Below, piece by piece: positions 1 to 6,294 of a stretch of DNA of 8,864 nt. Below the pieces are notes generated by a model, which made no database searches, was not told the origin of the DNA, and saw only the letters and a program-made list of their open reading frames with translations. The stretch comes from Planctomycetia bacterium. GTDB taxonomy: Bacteria; Planctomycetota; UBA11346. The position numbers were made by a program, and so were the translations under genes. Each line of letters starts with the position of its first letter. Positions within the stretch are counted from its first letter, which is position 1. The stretch is from NCBI GenBank assembly GCA_005801395.1, contig SYDV01000381.1:1-8864 (forward strand). Reading direction: 5' to 3'.

Positions 1-596
1 ACCACAGCCACAACGGTCGCTTCCCCAGACATCCCTGGAGCCGTCCAGTCCACACTCGGCGTGGTCGTTGTGCGGGCGGACAAGAAACCACAACGTCCCA
101 ATTCACCTTCGAGCGACCAATAAACAACGAGGTTGTCTCCATCTGGATCCACAACCGGAATGGTAATTTTGATCGTCGCTTCTAACTTAGCGCGAATCGT
201 GGGCATGTCGCCAGTGGCCGATGGTGCCGCATTGGGTGCAGCTTCTTTGGGCATGGGCACCACATCAAATCCCGCCGACAATGCACCTTCATGCCAAGTA
301 ATGCGCGCCGTAATCTTCTTCGGATCTGCCGCATTGATAATTTGCATTTTCCCAACTAGTTTGCGGTCCTCGATAATAATTTCTTTAGTCAGCGGATGTT
401 TCTGCACAGTTCCCGGACCATAGACCGCCAACATACTACCTGGAATTAATTGCACACTTGGATCAAAGCTGACCGTCGCAGTAGTAGCGCTCGCTTCAGT
501 GACTGTTCCTAATGGTTGGTCGGCTGACTGCACGACATTCCAAGCACCCAGTAACGACAGCAGGGTTGGAGTGAATAAAGCGGAGAGAAATCGCAT
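1..596 (-). CDS. Secreted Ig/PKD-like protein, C-terminus beyond window edge
   Basis: The frame is open from an ATG at 596 to the left edge, giving 198 codons with no stop, so the C-terminus is missing. Residues 1-24 form a signal peptide (basic MRF, hydrophobic core, cleavage probably near VQSA-DQ). Residues 28-112 look like a small beta-rich domain with PGSMLAVYGPG and LVGKMQI. An Ala/Pro-rich linker (115-130) follows. From about 132 there is an Ig/PKD/cadherin-like module, shown by DPDGD at 150-154, VVYWS at 157-161 and WTAPG at 184-188. The start is supported by GAGG at 604-607 on the minus strand, 7 bases upstream. It lies 53 bases downstream of the kinase gene on the same strand, so co-transcription is likely. 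The product is probably exported and could be a surface or periplasmic partner of the kinase's outer region. No enzymatic motif is visible, and the exact family is not recognised. Confidence 0.8.
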   Translation of the reverse strand, partial: MRFLSALFTPTLLSLLGAWNVVQSADQPLGTVTEASATTATVSFDPSVQLIPGSMLAVYGPGTVQKHPLTKEIIIEDRKLVGKMQIINAADPKKITARITWHEGALSAGFDVVPMPKEAAPNAAPSATGDMPTIRAKLEATIKITIPVVDPDGDNLVVYWSLEGELGRCGFLSARTTTTPSVDWTAPGMSGEATVVAV

Positions 597-649
597 GTGG
601 TGGCCTCGGTTCGCAGAGACGAACGGCTTAAATAACGTTGGTATGAAAT

Positions 650-3298
650 TCATTGCAGTGTTGCCTGGGTAATCGTCCATAGGTCGCCTTGACGGGCGAG
701 GGTATAAATAATTGTTAATGTACGCTCAGGAAAAGTAGTCAGTGCATGTCGTATGCCGACCTTTGCCGTCGCTTGGTCACCAGTGCGAGCAAAGCTTTGC
801 AATTTACTTTCAAAGACTAACCCCGCCATCACGCTTAATTGATTCAATGCTGAGCTGTAATCCTTATCGCTCACAACACTTGTTATCCGTTTACTATCTT
901 TGCTCTGCAGTGCTTGATCGAGCATTTTGAGCTGCGCGATTACCACTTCTTGCTGACGACGATCTTCTAATTGGACAGGGAGACCGGCTTTACGCGCGGG
1001 TTCTTCACCGTGATGTGACACAAATGCTGCGAGCGCGCGTTCTATTCCAGGCACATCTTGTTTCGGATCACTTATCAATTTCCCTAAATTCGCTGCGGCA
1101 GCCGCAATCGCAGCTTGTTGGTCCGCTAATGTTTTGGCTTTATTTTCCTCAACCAAACGCGAATTTATAAATTCATTTTCAGCCAGAACCAACGTTGAAC
1201 TACCGGGTGCAATGCGGCGCATCTCGGCCAAGTTCGCTTCAGCACCGGACAAATCCCGATTTTTCAATGCGGTTTCAAATGTCACGCGCAGCGCCGACAA
1301 TTTTTCTTTACCTTGCGTAACTTGTTCTAAACCCGTCGTAGCTTTGACGTTTTTAGGATCTAATTGTTGTGCCGCAGTGAAATGCAACAGTGCTGAGTCT
1401 AAATCTTTTCGCCCCAACGCTTCCTCGCCTTGTTGGATTCGTTCGCCAACCGCCTTGGTACGCGCGGCTTGATCATCACCCATTTTACGCGCACGACGCA
1501 ACAACAGCGCAGCCGTTTCATCTGTCGCATCAGCCGCCACCAACGGAGAAACGAGTGATTCCGCTTTCTTCCCATCACCTTCGCTCAGTAAACTTTCCAC
1601 TTCACTGATAATCCGACTGCGATCTATTTTTTTGGCCGCCATAGAATTCAAACGATTACTTACCTTCGTAACACGCGGAAGATCGCCTAAATAGGTAGTT
1701 GCCACGGATAACGCAGCTTTTGCGGCTGCTTCGTCACCGCGATCGATTGCCTCATTACATTGGGCCAAGGCTAAAGCACCTTGCGCCTGATCTAATTCTC
1801 TGCCCAAGACGATCCAATCGCCATCATCTGGCGTGGCAATCCGCGCTTGATCGACCATTTTACGACATTCAGTTAATGATCCTGCGCTCAACAACGCGCG
1901 ACCTTCCGTTATTTGATAGGTCACTTTCGGAATTATAACCGCCACTTCTTTGCTTGGCGGTTCTGACGGCGCAACAATCGTTGGCGGTTGAGGATTTATC
2001 GTCACCGCTAATGGCGTATTTTTTTCGGCTGGTTTAAACGCGATATAAGCCGCCGCTCCACCGCCGAGCGCTATCACCAAGGCTGCGGCAACCATCACAC
2101 CCGTTCGCGATTTTTTCTCTTGGCTAAACGCCGAGCCTTTTTTGATAATCGTACCACCATCACGGATCGCTTTTAGGTCCTGAAACGCCGTTGTTGGTTC
2201 TAAACCATTTGCCAATGCCGTGAAATCCTCCAACATCGCATTTGCATCAGCGTAACGATGATCAGGATTTTTCTGCAAACACTTTAGTACGACTGCTTGA
2301 TAGGTTTCAGGAATGGTTGGATCAATTTCCTTAGGCGGTTTTGGCTCAGCATGAATGTGCTGGTAAATGACCGATGTCGCATCGCCACCCGTAAACGGCA
2401 GACGACCAGTTAATAATTCATAGAACACCACACCCAACGCATAAATATCGGTGCGACAATCGCAGCGTTCACCACGACCTTGTTCTGGACTAAAATAACT
2501 CACGGTGCCCATGACGGTGCCAGCCATGGTTAAGCCGGTTTCATCAGAGCGTGCGAGTCGCACCAAACCGAAATCCATTATTTTCAGCAAGCCTTTTTTC
2601 GTCACCATCATGTTTGCCGGTTTAATATCACGATGAACGATACCAAGATCACCAGCTGCGCTTAGTCCACGTGCGGCCTGGGTAACTAATTCCAAGGATT
2701 CACGATGCGTTGGTTTAAAGCCACCTCGCAATTTCACCGACAAATCTTGGCCTTCTACATATTCCATTGCGAAATAATGATGTCCTTCATGCACGCCCGC
2801 AAAATAGACTCCAATAACATTGGGCGAAGATATTTTCGCTACGGCACGTGCTTCTAACAGAAAGCGGTTTCGGAAATTGTCATTTTCGCTTAAATGGGAT
2901 GGAAGAACTTTTACCGCAACCGCACGGTCCAAACTAATTTGTCGTCCGCGATAGACCGAACCCATGCCGCCGCGTCCTAATAATTCACCTAATTCGAAAT
3001 CACCCCAAATTTGATGATGGTGCGTACCCGACGATACCTTGCCCGATTTATTACCGTTCGCCGCGACATGTAATTCCGTCGCGCGGGTTTGATCATTTAA
3101 CGCAGATGGTTTTTCCCCCATAACTTTCGTTACGATGGAAGCACTGCTAACCCCCTTACCTCCGGACAAATCGCTTAATTGTGTTTGCTGATTAGCCGCG
3201 GGTCCATTTCCGTTAGCTAAATCGGTAATAATCGTTGGTTGGTTGGCATCTGGCAGCGGTGTATTTCGCGGCGGTTGTTTCTTAGGATGATCAGTCAT
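650..3298 (-). CDS. Transmembrane Ser/Thr protein kinase (Hanks/PknB type) with TPR-like and NTF2-like outer region
   Basis: This 882-residue protein should phosphorylate Ser/Thr on cytoplasmic targets. Residues 1-97 are polar and probably disordered. The kinase domain spans about 100-365: Gly-rich loop GRGGMGSV 108-115, AVK lysine K130, helix-C glutamate E149, HRDIKPANM with D224, K226 and N229, DFG 242-244, and SPE 270-272 in place of APE. All catalytic residues are present, so an active enzyme is expected. A single membrane helix lies at about 400-421. The outer part has helical repeats, the clearest being a TPR-like unit at about 618-651. The last 95 residues (about 787-882, ending GDLWTITQATL) resemble an NTF2/SnoaL-like fold, which is my inference. 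The start ATG at 3298 has only a weak ribosome site (GGAT, about 7 bases away). A stronger site upstream serves a 9-codon frame that ends in TAA. The secreted-protein gene follows in the same direction. Confidence 0.95.
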   Translation of the reverse strand: MTDHPKKQPPRNTPLPDANQPTIITDLANGNGPAANQQTQLSDLSGGKGVSSASIVTKVMGEKPSALNDQTRATELHVAANGNKSGKVSSGTHHHQIWGDFELGELLGRGGMGSVYRGRQISLDRAVAVKVLPSHLSENDNFRNRFLLEARAVAKISSPNVIGVYFAGVHEGHHYFAMEYVEGQDLSVKLRGGFKPTHRESLELVTQAARGLSAAGDLGIVHRDIKPANMMVTKKGLLKIMDFGLVRLARSDETGLTMAGTVMGTVSYFSPEQGRGERCDCRTDIYALGVVFYELLTGRLPFTGGDATSVIYQHIHAEPKPPKEIDPTIPETYQAVVLKCLQKNPDHRYADANAMLEDFTALANGLEPTTAFQDLKAIRDGGTIIKKGSAFSQEKKSRTGVMVAAALVIALGGGAAAYIAFKPAEKNTPLAVTINPQPPTIVAPSEPPSKEVAVIIPKVTYQITEGRALLSAGSLTECRKMVDQARIATPDDGDWIVLGRELDQAQGALALAQCNEAIDRGDEAAAKAALSVATTYLGDLPRVTKVSNRLNSMAAKKIDRSRIISEVESLLSEGDGKKAESLVSPLVAADATDETAALLLRRARKMGDDQAARTKAVGERIQQGEEALGRKDLDSALLHFTAAQQLDPKNVKATTGLEQVTQGKEKLSALRVTFETALKNRDLSGAEANLAEMRRIAPGSSTLVLAENEFINSRLVEENKAKTLADQQAAIAAAAANLGKLISDPKQDVPGIERALAAFVSHHGEEPARKAGLPVQLEDRRQQEVVIAQLKMLDQALQSKDSKRITSVVSDKDYSSALNQLSVMAGLVFESKLQSFARTGDQATAKVGIRHALTTFPERTLTIIYTLARQGDLWTITQATLQ

Positions 3299-3334
3299 TT
3301 TCAGATCCGGTTTGGGGCAGCTGGCAACTTCGGT

Positions 3335-3364
3335 TTAAACCATGGTCAAAGAGTCAGCGGTCAT
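3335..3364 (-). CDS. Possible 9-codon leader peptide (MTADSLTMV) before the kinase
   Basis: An ATG at 3364 opens a 9-codon frame that ends in TAA at 3335-3337. It has GGAGG at 3374-3378, 9 bases upstream, the best ribosome site near the kinase gene. The frame is the same as the kinase frame: the next 12 codons carry no stop and reach the kinase ATG at 3298. It may therefore be a translated leader that controls kinase translation by re-initiation, or a remnant of a longer N-terminus cut by a stop codon. The peptide has no run of one amino acid of the kind seen in classical attenuators. Its existence rests on the ribosome site and spacing alone. Confidence 0.35.
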   Translation of the reverse strand: MTADSLTMV

Positions 3365-3405
3365 GGTGGTTGTCCTCCAGAAAGCGTCAACCAGAGGCAT
3401 GACCG
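3358..3405 (-). promoter_or_regulatory. Hairpin in the kinase mRNA leader
   Basis: Bases 3358-3365 pair perfectly with 3398-3405 (8 bp). After a small asymmetric internal loop, 3367-3372 pair with 3388-3393 (6 bp). The 15-base apical loop (3373-3387) contains the GGAGG, while the ATG of the short upstream frame lies inside the outer stem. In the kinase mRNA this would expose the ribosome site and bury the start codon. A competing pairing of CCTC (3394-3397) with the GAGG of the ribosome site is also possible. Regulation is inferred; the pairing itself is read directly from the sequence. Confidence 0.45.
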
Positions 3406-3534
3406 TTTTTATGGTGCCCAAGCACAAAAATGGTACACCACCGCTGGCCTCAACTTCCCGTACTGAAGCTGCAAGGTCCGTCACCGATCAGCCGTCGGGC
3501 ATAGCAAGTTAACTTTACGGCAATTGACCGTCCT

Positions 3535-3560
3535 GGGGTGCGCCGTAGGTTGCGCACCCC
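3535..3560. promoter_or_regulatory. Perfect 9-bp inverted repeat, candidate operator
   Basis: GGGGTGCGC (3535-3543) and GCGCACCCC (3552-3560) are perfectly complementary around an 8-base centre. No T-run follows on the plus strand, so it is not a standard intrinsic terminator. It lies about 76 bases before the HhH gene start and just upstream of a possible extended -10, where a regulator could act. It could also be an RNA hairpin or a dispersed GC-rich repeat. Confidence 0.45.
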
Positions 3561-3562
3561 TC

Positions 3563-3571
3563 TGATATCCT
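3563..3571 (+). promoter_or_regulatory. Possible extended -10 promoter element for the HhH-yebC cluster
   Basis: TGATATCCT fits the extended -10 pattern TGnTATnnT. No good -35 lies 17 bases upstream, where the inverted repeat sits. An alternative is TTGACC at 3524-3529 with TAGGTT at 3546-3551, spaced 16 bases, which would place the dyad over the -10. Neither is strong. Confidence 0.25.
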
Positions 3572-3626
3572 CGCCCCTTACTCACCCGACCAAAAGTGTT
3601 GCCAAGAGCAGTACTCAAATCGGACT

Positions 3627-3630
3627 GGAG
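3627..3630 (+). promoter_or_regulatory. Ribosome binding site fixing the HhH gene start
   Basis: GGAG with a 6-base spacer to the ATG at 3637. It decides between this start and the in-frame GTG at 3538, which has no such site and lies within an inverted repeat. Confidence 0.7.
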
Positions 3631-3636
3631 CCCGCA

Positions 3637-4404
3637 ATGGTCAAAGCCGCCGCTAATCCTAACGATGCCCAAACTAAGGATCTGCTGAAAGTAATTTCAG
3701 CACTCGAAGAACGGTACGGCGAGCGAAAAGCTGGCAAATTCACCGATTTTATTGAAGCATTAGTTTTTCAGATTCTCGAATTAGGTACACAAGAAAAACA
3801 GTCCCGTGATGCGCTCAAGCGCTTACGCGAAGAATATGTGGACTGGAATGACATGCGCGTCGCGACCGTGCGCGAGCTCGAAGACATCCTGGGCAACAAG
3901 TACCCACAAGTGCGCAAGAAAGCCGAAGACATCAAGCACCTGCTGGCCGACTTGTACACCGCGTTCCGCCGTATGGAGATCAGCGAACTAGCTCCAGAAG
4001 GCGTCGAAACCCTGCGCGCGTTACCCGATACCACCAACGTGCGCAAAGACGATTTGGAACGCGCCCTGGTGCTGACCATGGACTTCAAAATATTTCCTTG
4101 CGATGAAGATCAATTCAAGTTGCTCAAATTTCTCGGCGGCGTGCCGAAACCTTTGACCATGCAGCAAGGTGTAAAACGCGTCGAAGAATGCCTAGATTCA
4201 GAGCAAATGTTGTCGCTTTCACGCGGCCTGCGTGAACATGTGCTAGTCTGCCATGAAGCTGGTGAAGACGAGCCGCAAATGATCGCTTTTAATTGGGATA
4301 AAAAAGACCCATTAGGCATGGATAAAGGCGTGAAAAAAGCGGCAGAAAAAGGTGCTGAAAAACCAGCCGCTAAAACCACGAGTAAAGCCAAAAAAAAAGC
4401 ATAA
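3637..4404 (+). CDS. Endonuclease III-like HhH-GPD fold protein, active site degenerate, with basic H1-like tail
   Basis: This 255-residue protein resembles the HhH-GPD DNA glycosylase fold of endonuclease III (Nth). Residues 36-65 (FTDFIEALVFQILELGTQ) match the first helices. Residues 80-110 match the helix before the hairpin, and 125-148 match the helix-hairpin-helix (LRALPDTTNVRKDDLERAL). FPCDEDQF at 153-160 places D156 where the catalytic aspartate of VDTHIF lies. However, the hairpin glycines of LPGVGRKTA are absent, the catalytic lysine is not clearly kept (R136-K137 lie nearby), and there is no four-cysteine iron-sulphur cluster. Residues 226-255 form a Lys/Ala-rich tail like histone H1, which suggests DNA or RNA binding. 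I infer a nucleic-acid-binding protein without standard glycosylase activity. yebC starts 48 bases downstream on the same strand. The fold assignment is by eye and moderately sure. Confidence 0.85.
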   Translation: MVKAAANPNDAQTKDLLKVISALEERYGERKAGKFTDFIEALVFQILELGTQEKQSRDALKRLREEYVDWNDMRVATVRELEDILGNKYPQVRKKAEDIKHLLADLYTAFRRMEISELAPEGVETLRALPDTTNVRKDDLERALVLTMDFKIFPCDEDQFKLLKFLGGVPKPLTMQQGVKRVEECLDSEQMLSLSRGLREHVLVCHEAGEDEPQMIAFNWDKKDPLGMDKGVKKAAEKGAEKPAAKTTSKAKKKA

Positions 4405-4452
4405 TCTTCCATTCACCTGCGCTTTTGCGCACTTGCGGTGTCGTGTGACGTC

Positions 4453-5211
4453 ATGGCCAAACATAGCCACTGGTCCAACATCAAGCACAAGAAAGCGGCC
4501 AACGATAAAAAGCGGGCGGCTGTTATTTCTAAGATGGGCAAACTCATCACCGTTGCCGTCCAGGTCGGTGGTGGCCCTAACGTCAGCGATAATCCGCGCT
4601 TACGCTTAGCCGTCGAGAAAGCCCGTGCCGCAGGCATGTCGCTGGACCCGATTGAGCGCGCCATTGCCAAAGCCGCTGGGCTCGCTGGTGAAGGCAAGAT
4701 GATGGAAGAAGTCGCCTACGAAGGTTACGCCAAAGGTGGCGTCGCCGTAGTCGTGACAGGTTTGACCGATAATCGCACTCGCACCGCACCTGAAATTAAA
4801 AAATTATTCGAATACGCTGGCGGCGTGATGGGCGTACCTGGATGTGTTTCTTGGCAATTCCAAGATAAATCGGTGTTTTTAGCAGACAAAACCAGCGAAG
4901 ACGCCGTAATGGAAGCGCTCATGGCCGGTAATGCTGACGCCGAAGACATTCAGCCACAAGACGATGGCCAAGTTTCCATCAGTGCCGCGCCCAACCAATT
5001 TGATGCCGTCAGCAAAGCTCTAACGGCTGCTCGCATCGCAATAGTCTCGCAGGGATTTACCAAACTGCCTGATAATCCCTTAGCAATCGACAACTTAGAC
5101 GTCGCCAAAGCCGTCCAAGAACTCATCGATAGCCTCGACGAGCACGACGATATCCAAGACGTCTACCACAACGCCGAGTTCTCTGAAGCGATCAGTAACC
5201 AACTCGGTTAA
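4453..5211 (+). CDS. yebC: YebC/PmpR/TACO1 family protein
   Basis: The 252-residue length is usual for the family. The hallmark N-terminus is present (MAKHSHWSNIKHKKAANDKK, against the typical MAGHSKWANIKHRK). So are NPRLRLAVEKARAAGM (47-62), the central YEGYAKGGVAVVVTGLTDNR (89-108), VMGVPGCVSWQF (125-136) and the C-terminal LDEHDDIQDVYHNAEF (228-243). The family has long been annotated as transcriptional regulators. More recent work on YebC and mitochondrial TACO1 supports a role in ribosome function at proline-rich stretches; it acts in the cytoplasm. The ATG at 4453 is chosen over the GTG at 4438 because it restores the conserved N-terminus. The ribosome site is weak, so coupling to the HhH gene is possible. 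yebC often sits beside ruvC in other bacteria, but no ruv gene is seen here. The product family is secure. Confidence 0.97.
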   Translation: MAKHSHWSNIKHKKAANDKKRAAVISKMGKLITVAVQVGGGPNVSDNPRLRLAVEKARAAGMSLDPIERAIAKAAGLAGEGKMMEEVAYEGYAKGGVAVVVTGLTDNRTRTAPEIKKLFEYAGGVMGVPGCVSWQFQDKSVFLADKTSEDAVMEALMAGNADAEDIQPQDDGQVSISAAPNQFDAVSKALTAARIAIVSQGFTKLPDNPLAIDNLDVAKAVQELIDSLDEHDDIQDVYHNAEFSEAISNQLG

Positions 5212-5323
5212 TCTGTTCCCTTTTCGAGGGCCGCCTGTGGAGACGCCTCTGATGGGTCATCACTGATCTGCTTGCAAAACTGACTCACCCTTAGAGACTC
5301 CGCCCCCCTTAGATCCAGCAATT

Positions 5324-5328
5324 GGAGG
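5324..5328 (+). promoter_or_regulatory. Strong ribosome binding site of the 84-residue basic protein
   Basis: GGAGG lies 4 bases before the ATG at 5333 and fixes that start. The preceding gap (5212-5323) has no convincing promoter or terminator, so the gene may be read through from yebC. Confidence 0.65.
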
Positions 5329-5332
5329 TTTC

Positions 5333-5587
5333 ATGTCCCGCGGTATGCATCGGCATCGTTCCATTCGTCTTGAAAATCTGCGTAAAACCCGGATTGCGAC
5401 GCGCAAAGCTAAAGGACCTTCCAAGGTCAAAGCTCGCGCAAATCGCGAAGCCCGCGTGATTACCAAGATTAAAGCCACCAAAGCCGGCACCGGATACAGT
5501 GCCGAAGTGCAAAGCTGGCTGGCTGCCAAGCTCGACAAACCATTCAGCAAAATCACTGCTGACGAAATTAAGTCCGTCATCGCCTAA
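5333..5587 (+). CDS. Small very basic protein of unknown family
   Basis: This 84-residue protein has a two-part layout. Residues 1-50 are strongly basic, rich in Arg, Lys and His with only a few acidic residues (MSRGMHRHRS, RKTRIATRKAKGPSK, KARANREARVITK), and look suited to RNA or DNA contact. Residues 53-84 (TGYSAEVQSWLAAKLDKPF, then SKITADEIKSVIA) look like a short folded helical domain. The strong ribosome site and the two terminators right after it suggest high expression. Together with yebC upstream this hints at a ribosome- or nucleoid-associated role, which is inference. It does not match bS20, bS21, bL34 or bL35 by eye, and I do not recognise the family. It lies 121 bases after yebC. 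Confidence 0.85.
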   Translation: MSRGMHRHRSIRLENLRKTRIATRKAKGPSKVKARANREARVITKIKATKAGTGYSAEVQSWLAAKLDKPFSKITADEIKSVIA

Positions 5588-5599
5588 CCGCAGTTGGCC

Positions 5600-5629
5600 T
5601 TCGACGATTCATTCGTCGGAATCTTTTTT
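5600..5629 (+). terminator. Intrinsic terminator 1 after the basic-protein gene
   Basis: Bases 5600-5607 pair with 5613-5620 (eight pairs, core CGACGA/TCGTCG, one G-T) around a 5-base loop. A run of six T follows at 5624-5629. It lies 12 bases after the stop codon. Confidence 0.8.
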
Positions 5630-5650
5630 CGCCTACAGTTCCATACAAGT

Positions 5651-5684
5651 CCGGCGCGGTTTAACCGCGCCGGTTTTGTTGTTT
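5651..5684 (+). terminator. Intrinsic terminator 2, very GC-rich, in tandem
   Basis: CCGGCGCGGT (5651-5660) pairs perfectly with ACCGCGCCGG (5664-5673) around a 3-base loop, followed by a T-rich tail at 5674-5683. This is the strongest hairpin in the window. Two terminators in a row suggest firm insulation between the yebC cluster and the next gene. Confidence 0.88.
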
Positions 5685-5746
5685 AGGTCGATCAGGGACA
5701 TAGCGACTAAGAACCTGACCTCGTCCGTAGAAGGTCAACGCTAAAT

Positions 5747-5794
5747 ACCTCCGCCATCATTCGCAAAAAGATGGTAAGCTGAACATTCGGAGGT
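5747..5794 (+). promoter_or_regulatory. Leader structure that can cover the ribosome site of the 72-residue gene
   Basis: ACCTCCG at 5747-5753 is perfectly complementary to CGGAGGT at 5788-5794, which contains the ribosome site. Directly inside it, CCATC (5754-5758) pairs with GATGG (5770-5774) around an 11-base loop, leaving 13 unpaired bases before the ribosome site. The nesting makes chance less likely than a lone 7-mer would be. It might respond to temperature, a ligand or a small RNA; no known riboswitch class is recognised. Confidence 0.4.
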
Positions 5795-5799
5795 CTGTC

Positions 5800-6018
5800 A
5801 TGGTTTCAGACATCAGCGCACTTACGGGTGCTAGCAAGTCCGTGAATAGCATTCTTCAAGTTCAGCGCACCGCACAAAAGCTCCCGGCGGCGCAGGTGGA
5901 TAAACTTCTGCCGCAAGCCACCCAACAATCGAGTGGTAAAGATACCGCCACGTTTAGCAGTGAAGCCTTATCTCGCTTAGCCGCCGAAGAAGAAACTCAG
6001 GCGCGCGAGACGACTTAA
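5800..6018 (+). CDS. Small protein of unknown function, 72 residues
   Basis: The frame starts with an ATG preceded by GGAGG (5789-5793) at a 6-base spacing, an excellent ribosome site. The protein is polar and soluble, with no signal peptide, membrane segment or cysteine. Residues 1-34 are predicted helical. Residues 35-50 are Gln/Ser-rich and probably flexible. The end (TATFSSEALSRLAAEEETQA) is a helix of the SSEAL-type seen at the ends of several small motility- or secretion-associated proteins; this is a loose resemblance only. The gene stands alone: two terminators lie upstream, and the next gene downstream is convergent. Its leader may mask the ribosome site. I do not recognise the family, but the ribosome site and codon use argue for a real gene. 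Confidence 0.7.
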   Translation: MVSDISALTGASKSVNSILQVQRTAQKLPAAQVDKLLPQATQQSSGKDTATFSSEALSRLAAEEETQARETT

Positions 6019-6057
6019 CGTAAATGTGAAATAAACGGGTTTAACTGGGAAAAATCT

Positions 6058-6282
6058 TTATTCGTTTGCCTTTTCGTTAATTCCTAACGTCTGCATCCAC
6101 GCCAATCGTTCACGACCTTGCTGTAGCGCGACACGCAAACGTACTTGTCGCTCTCGCGGAGTCTAAGCTGGATCATAACCCGCCAATAATCCCTCGACGG
6201 CCAGCCGCAATTCATCGCTCCACGGCTCCGTAGACACATGGCGGGCAAGTAACATCCACACCGTTTCTGCTTGTTTTGGCAT
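6058..6282 (-). pseudogene. Small gene interrupted by an in-frame TAG
   Basis: Reading from an ATG at 6282, the frame gives 39 residues ending in LLAGYDPA, then TAG at 6163-6165, then 34 more residues (starting TPRERQVRLRVALQQGRERL) to a TAA at 6058-6060. Both halves read like one helical, charged protein of 74 codons. A single CAG to TAG change (Gln) would explain the break. The competing frame on the same strand (start 6335) is rich in Cys, Trp and Arg and looks like a shadow. The first half alone could be made as a 39-residue peptide. No good ribosome site precedes the ATG. The gene diverges from the HTH regulator, with a palindrome between them, so it may be the regulator's target. Other explanations are read-through, suppression or a sequencing error. 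No family is recognised. Confidence 0.5.
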
Positions 6283-6294
6283 AGCAAGAGTTTT

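Larger units (their letters stand above)
3299..3636. other. Divergent intergenic region, 338 bases
   Basis: This gap separates the minus-strand kinase from the plus-strand HhH gene, so promoters for both should lie here. The kinase side (3335-3405) holds a long imperfect hairpin and a short upstream reading frame. The other side (3524-3571) holds a perfect 9-bp dyad and a possible extended -10. The middle stretch, about 3411-3520, shows no gene, tRNA or recognisable RNA. The plus-strand reading frame can be extended back to a GTG at 3538. That GTG lies inside the dyad and has no ribosome site, so I do not count it as coding. Confidence 0.6.

Noticed and set aside
3358..3410. Plus-strand hairpin followed by TTTTT, resembling an intrinsic terminator
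   Set aside because: No plus-strand gene lies upstream; it is antisense to the kinase. The same stem makes more sense as a leader hairpin of the kinase mRNA on the minus strand.
3538..3636. GTG at 3538 as start of the HhH protein, adding 33 residues
   Set aside because: No ribosome site, it lies inside the dyad, and the added residues look non-coding. The ATG at 3637 has GGAG at the right spacing.
4110..4412. 100-residue minus-strand frame opposite the HhH gene tail
   Set aside because: Ala/Phe/Ser-rich reverse of the Lys/Ala coding end; no ribosome site and no family likeness.
4414..4440. TGCGC-TTTT-GCGCA hairpin between the HhH gene and yebC
   Set aside because: Only 5 bp and no T-run after it; too small to call a terminator or switch.
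5212..5323. Promoter for the basic protein (TTGCAA with a following -10)
   Set aside because: No acceptable -10 at a normal distance. Read-through from yebC is as likely.
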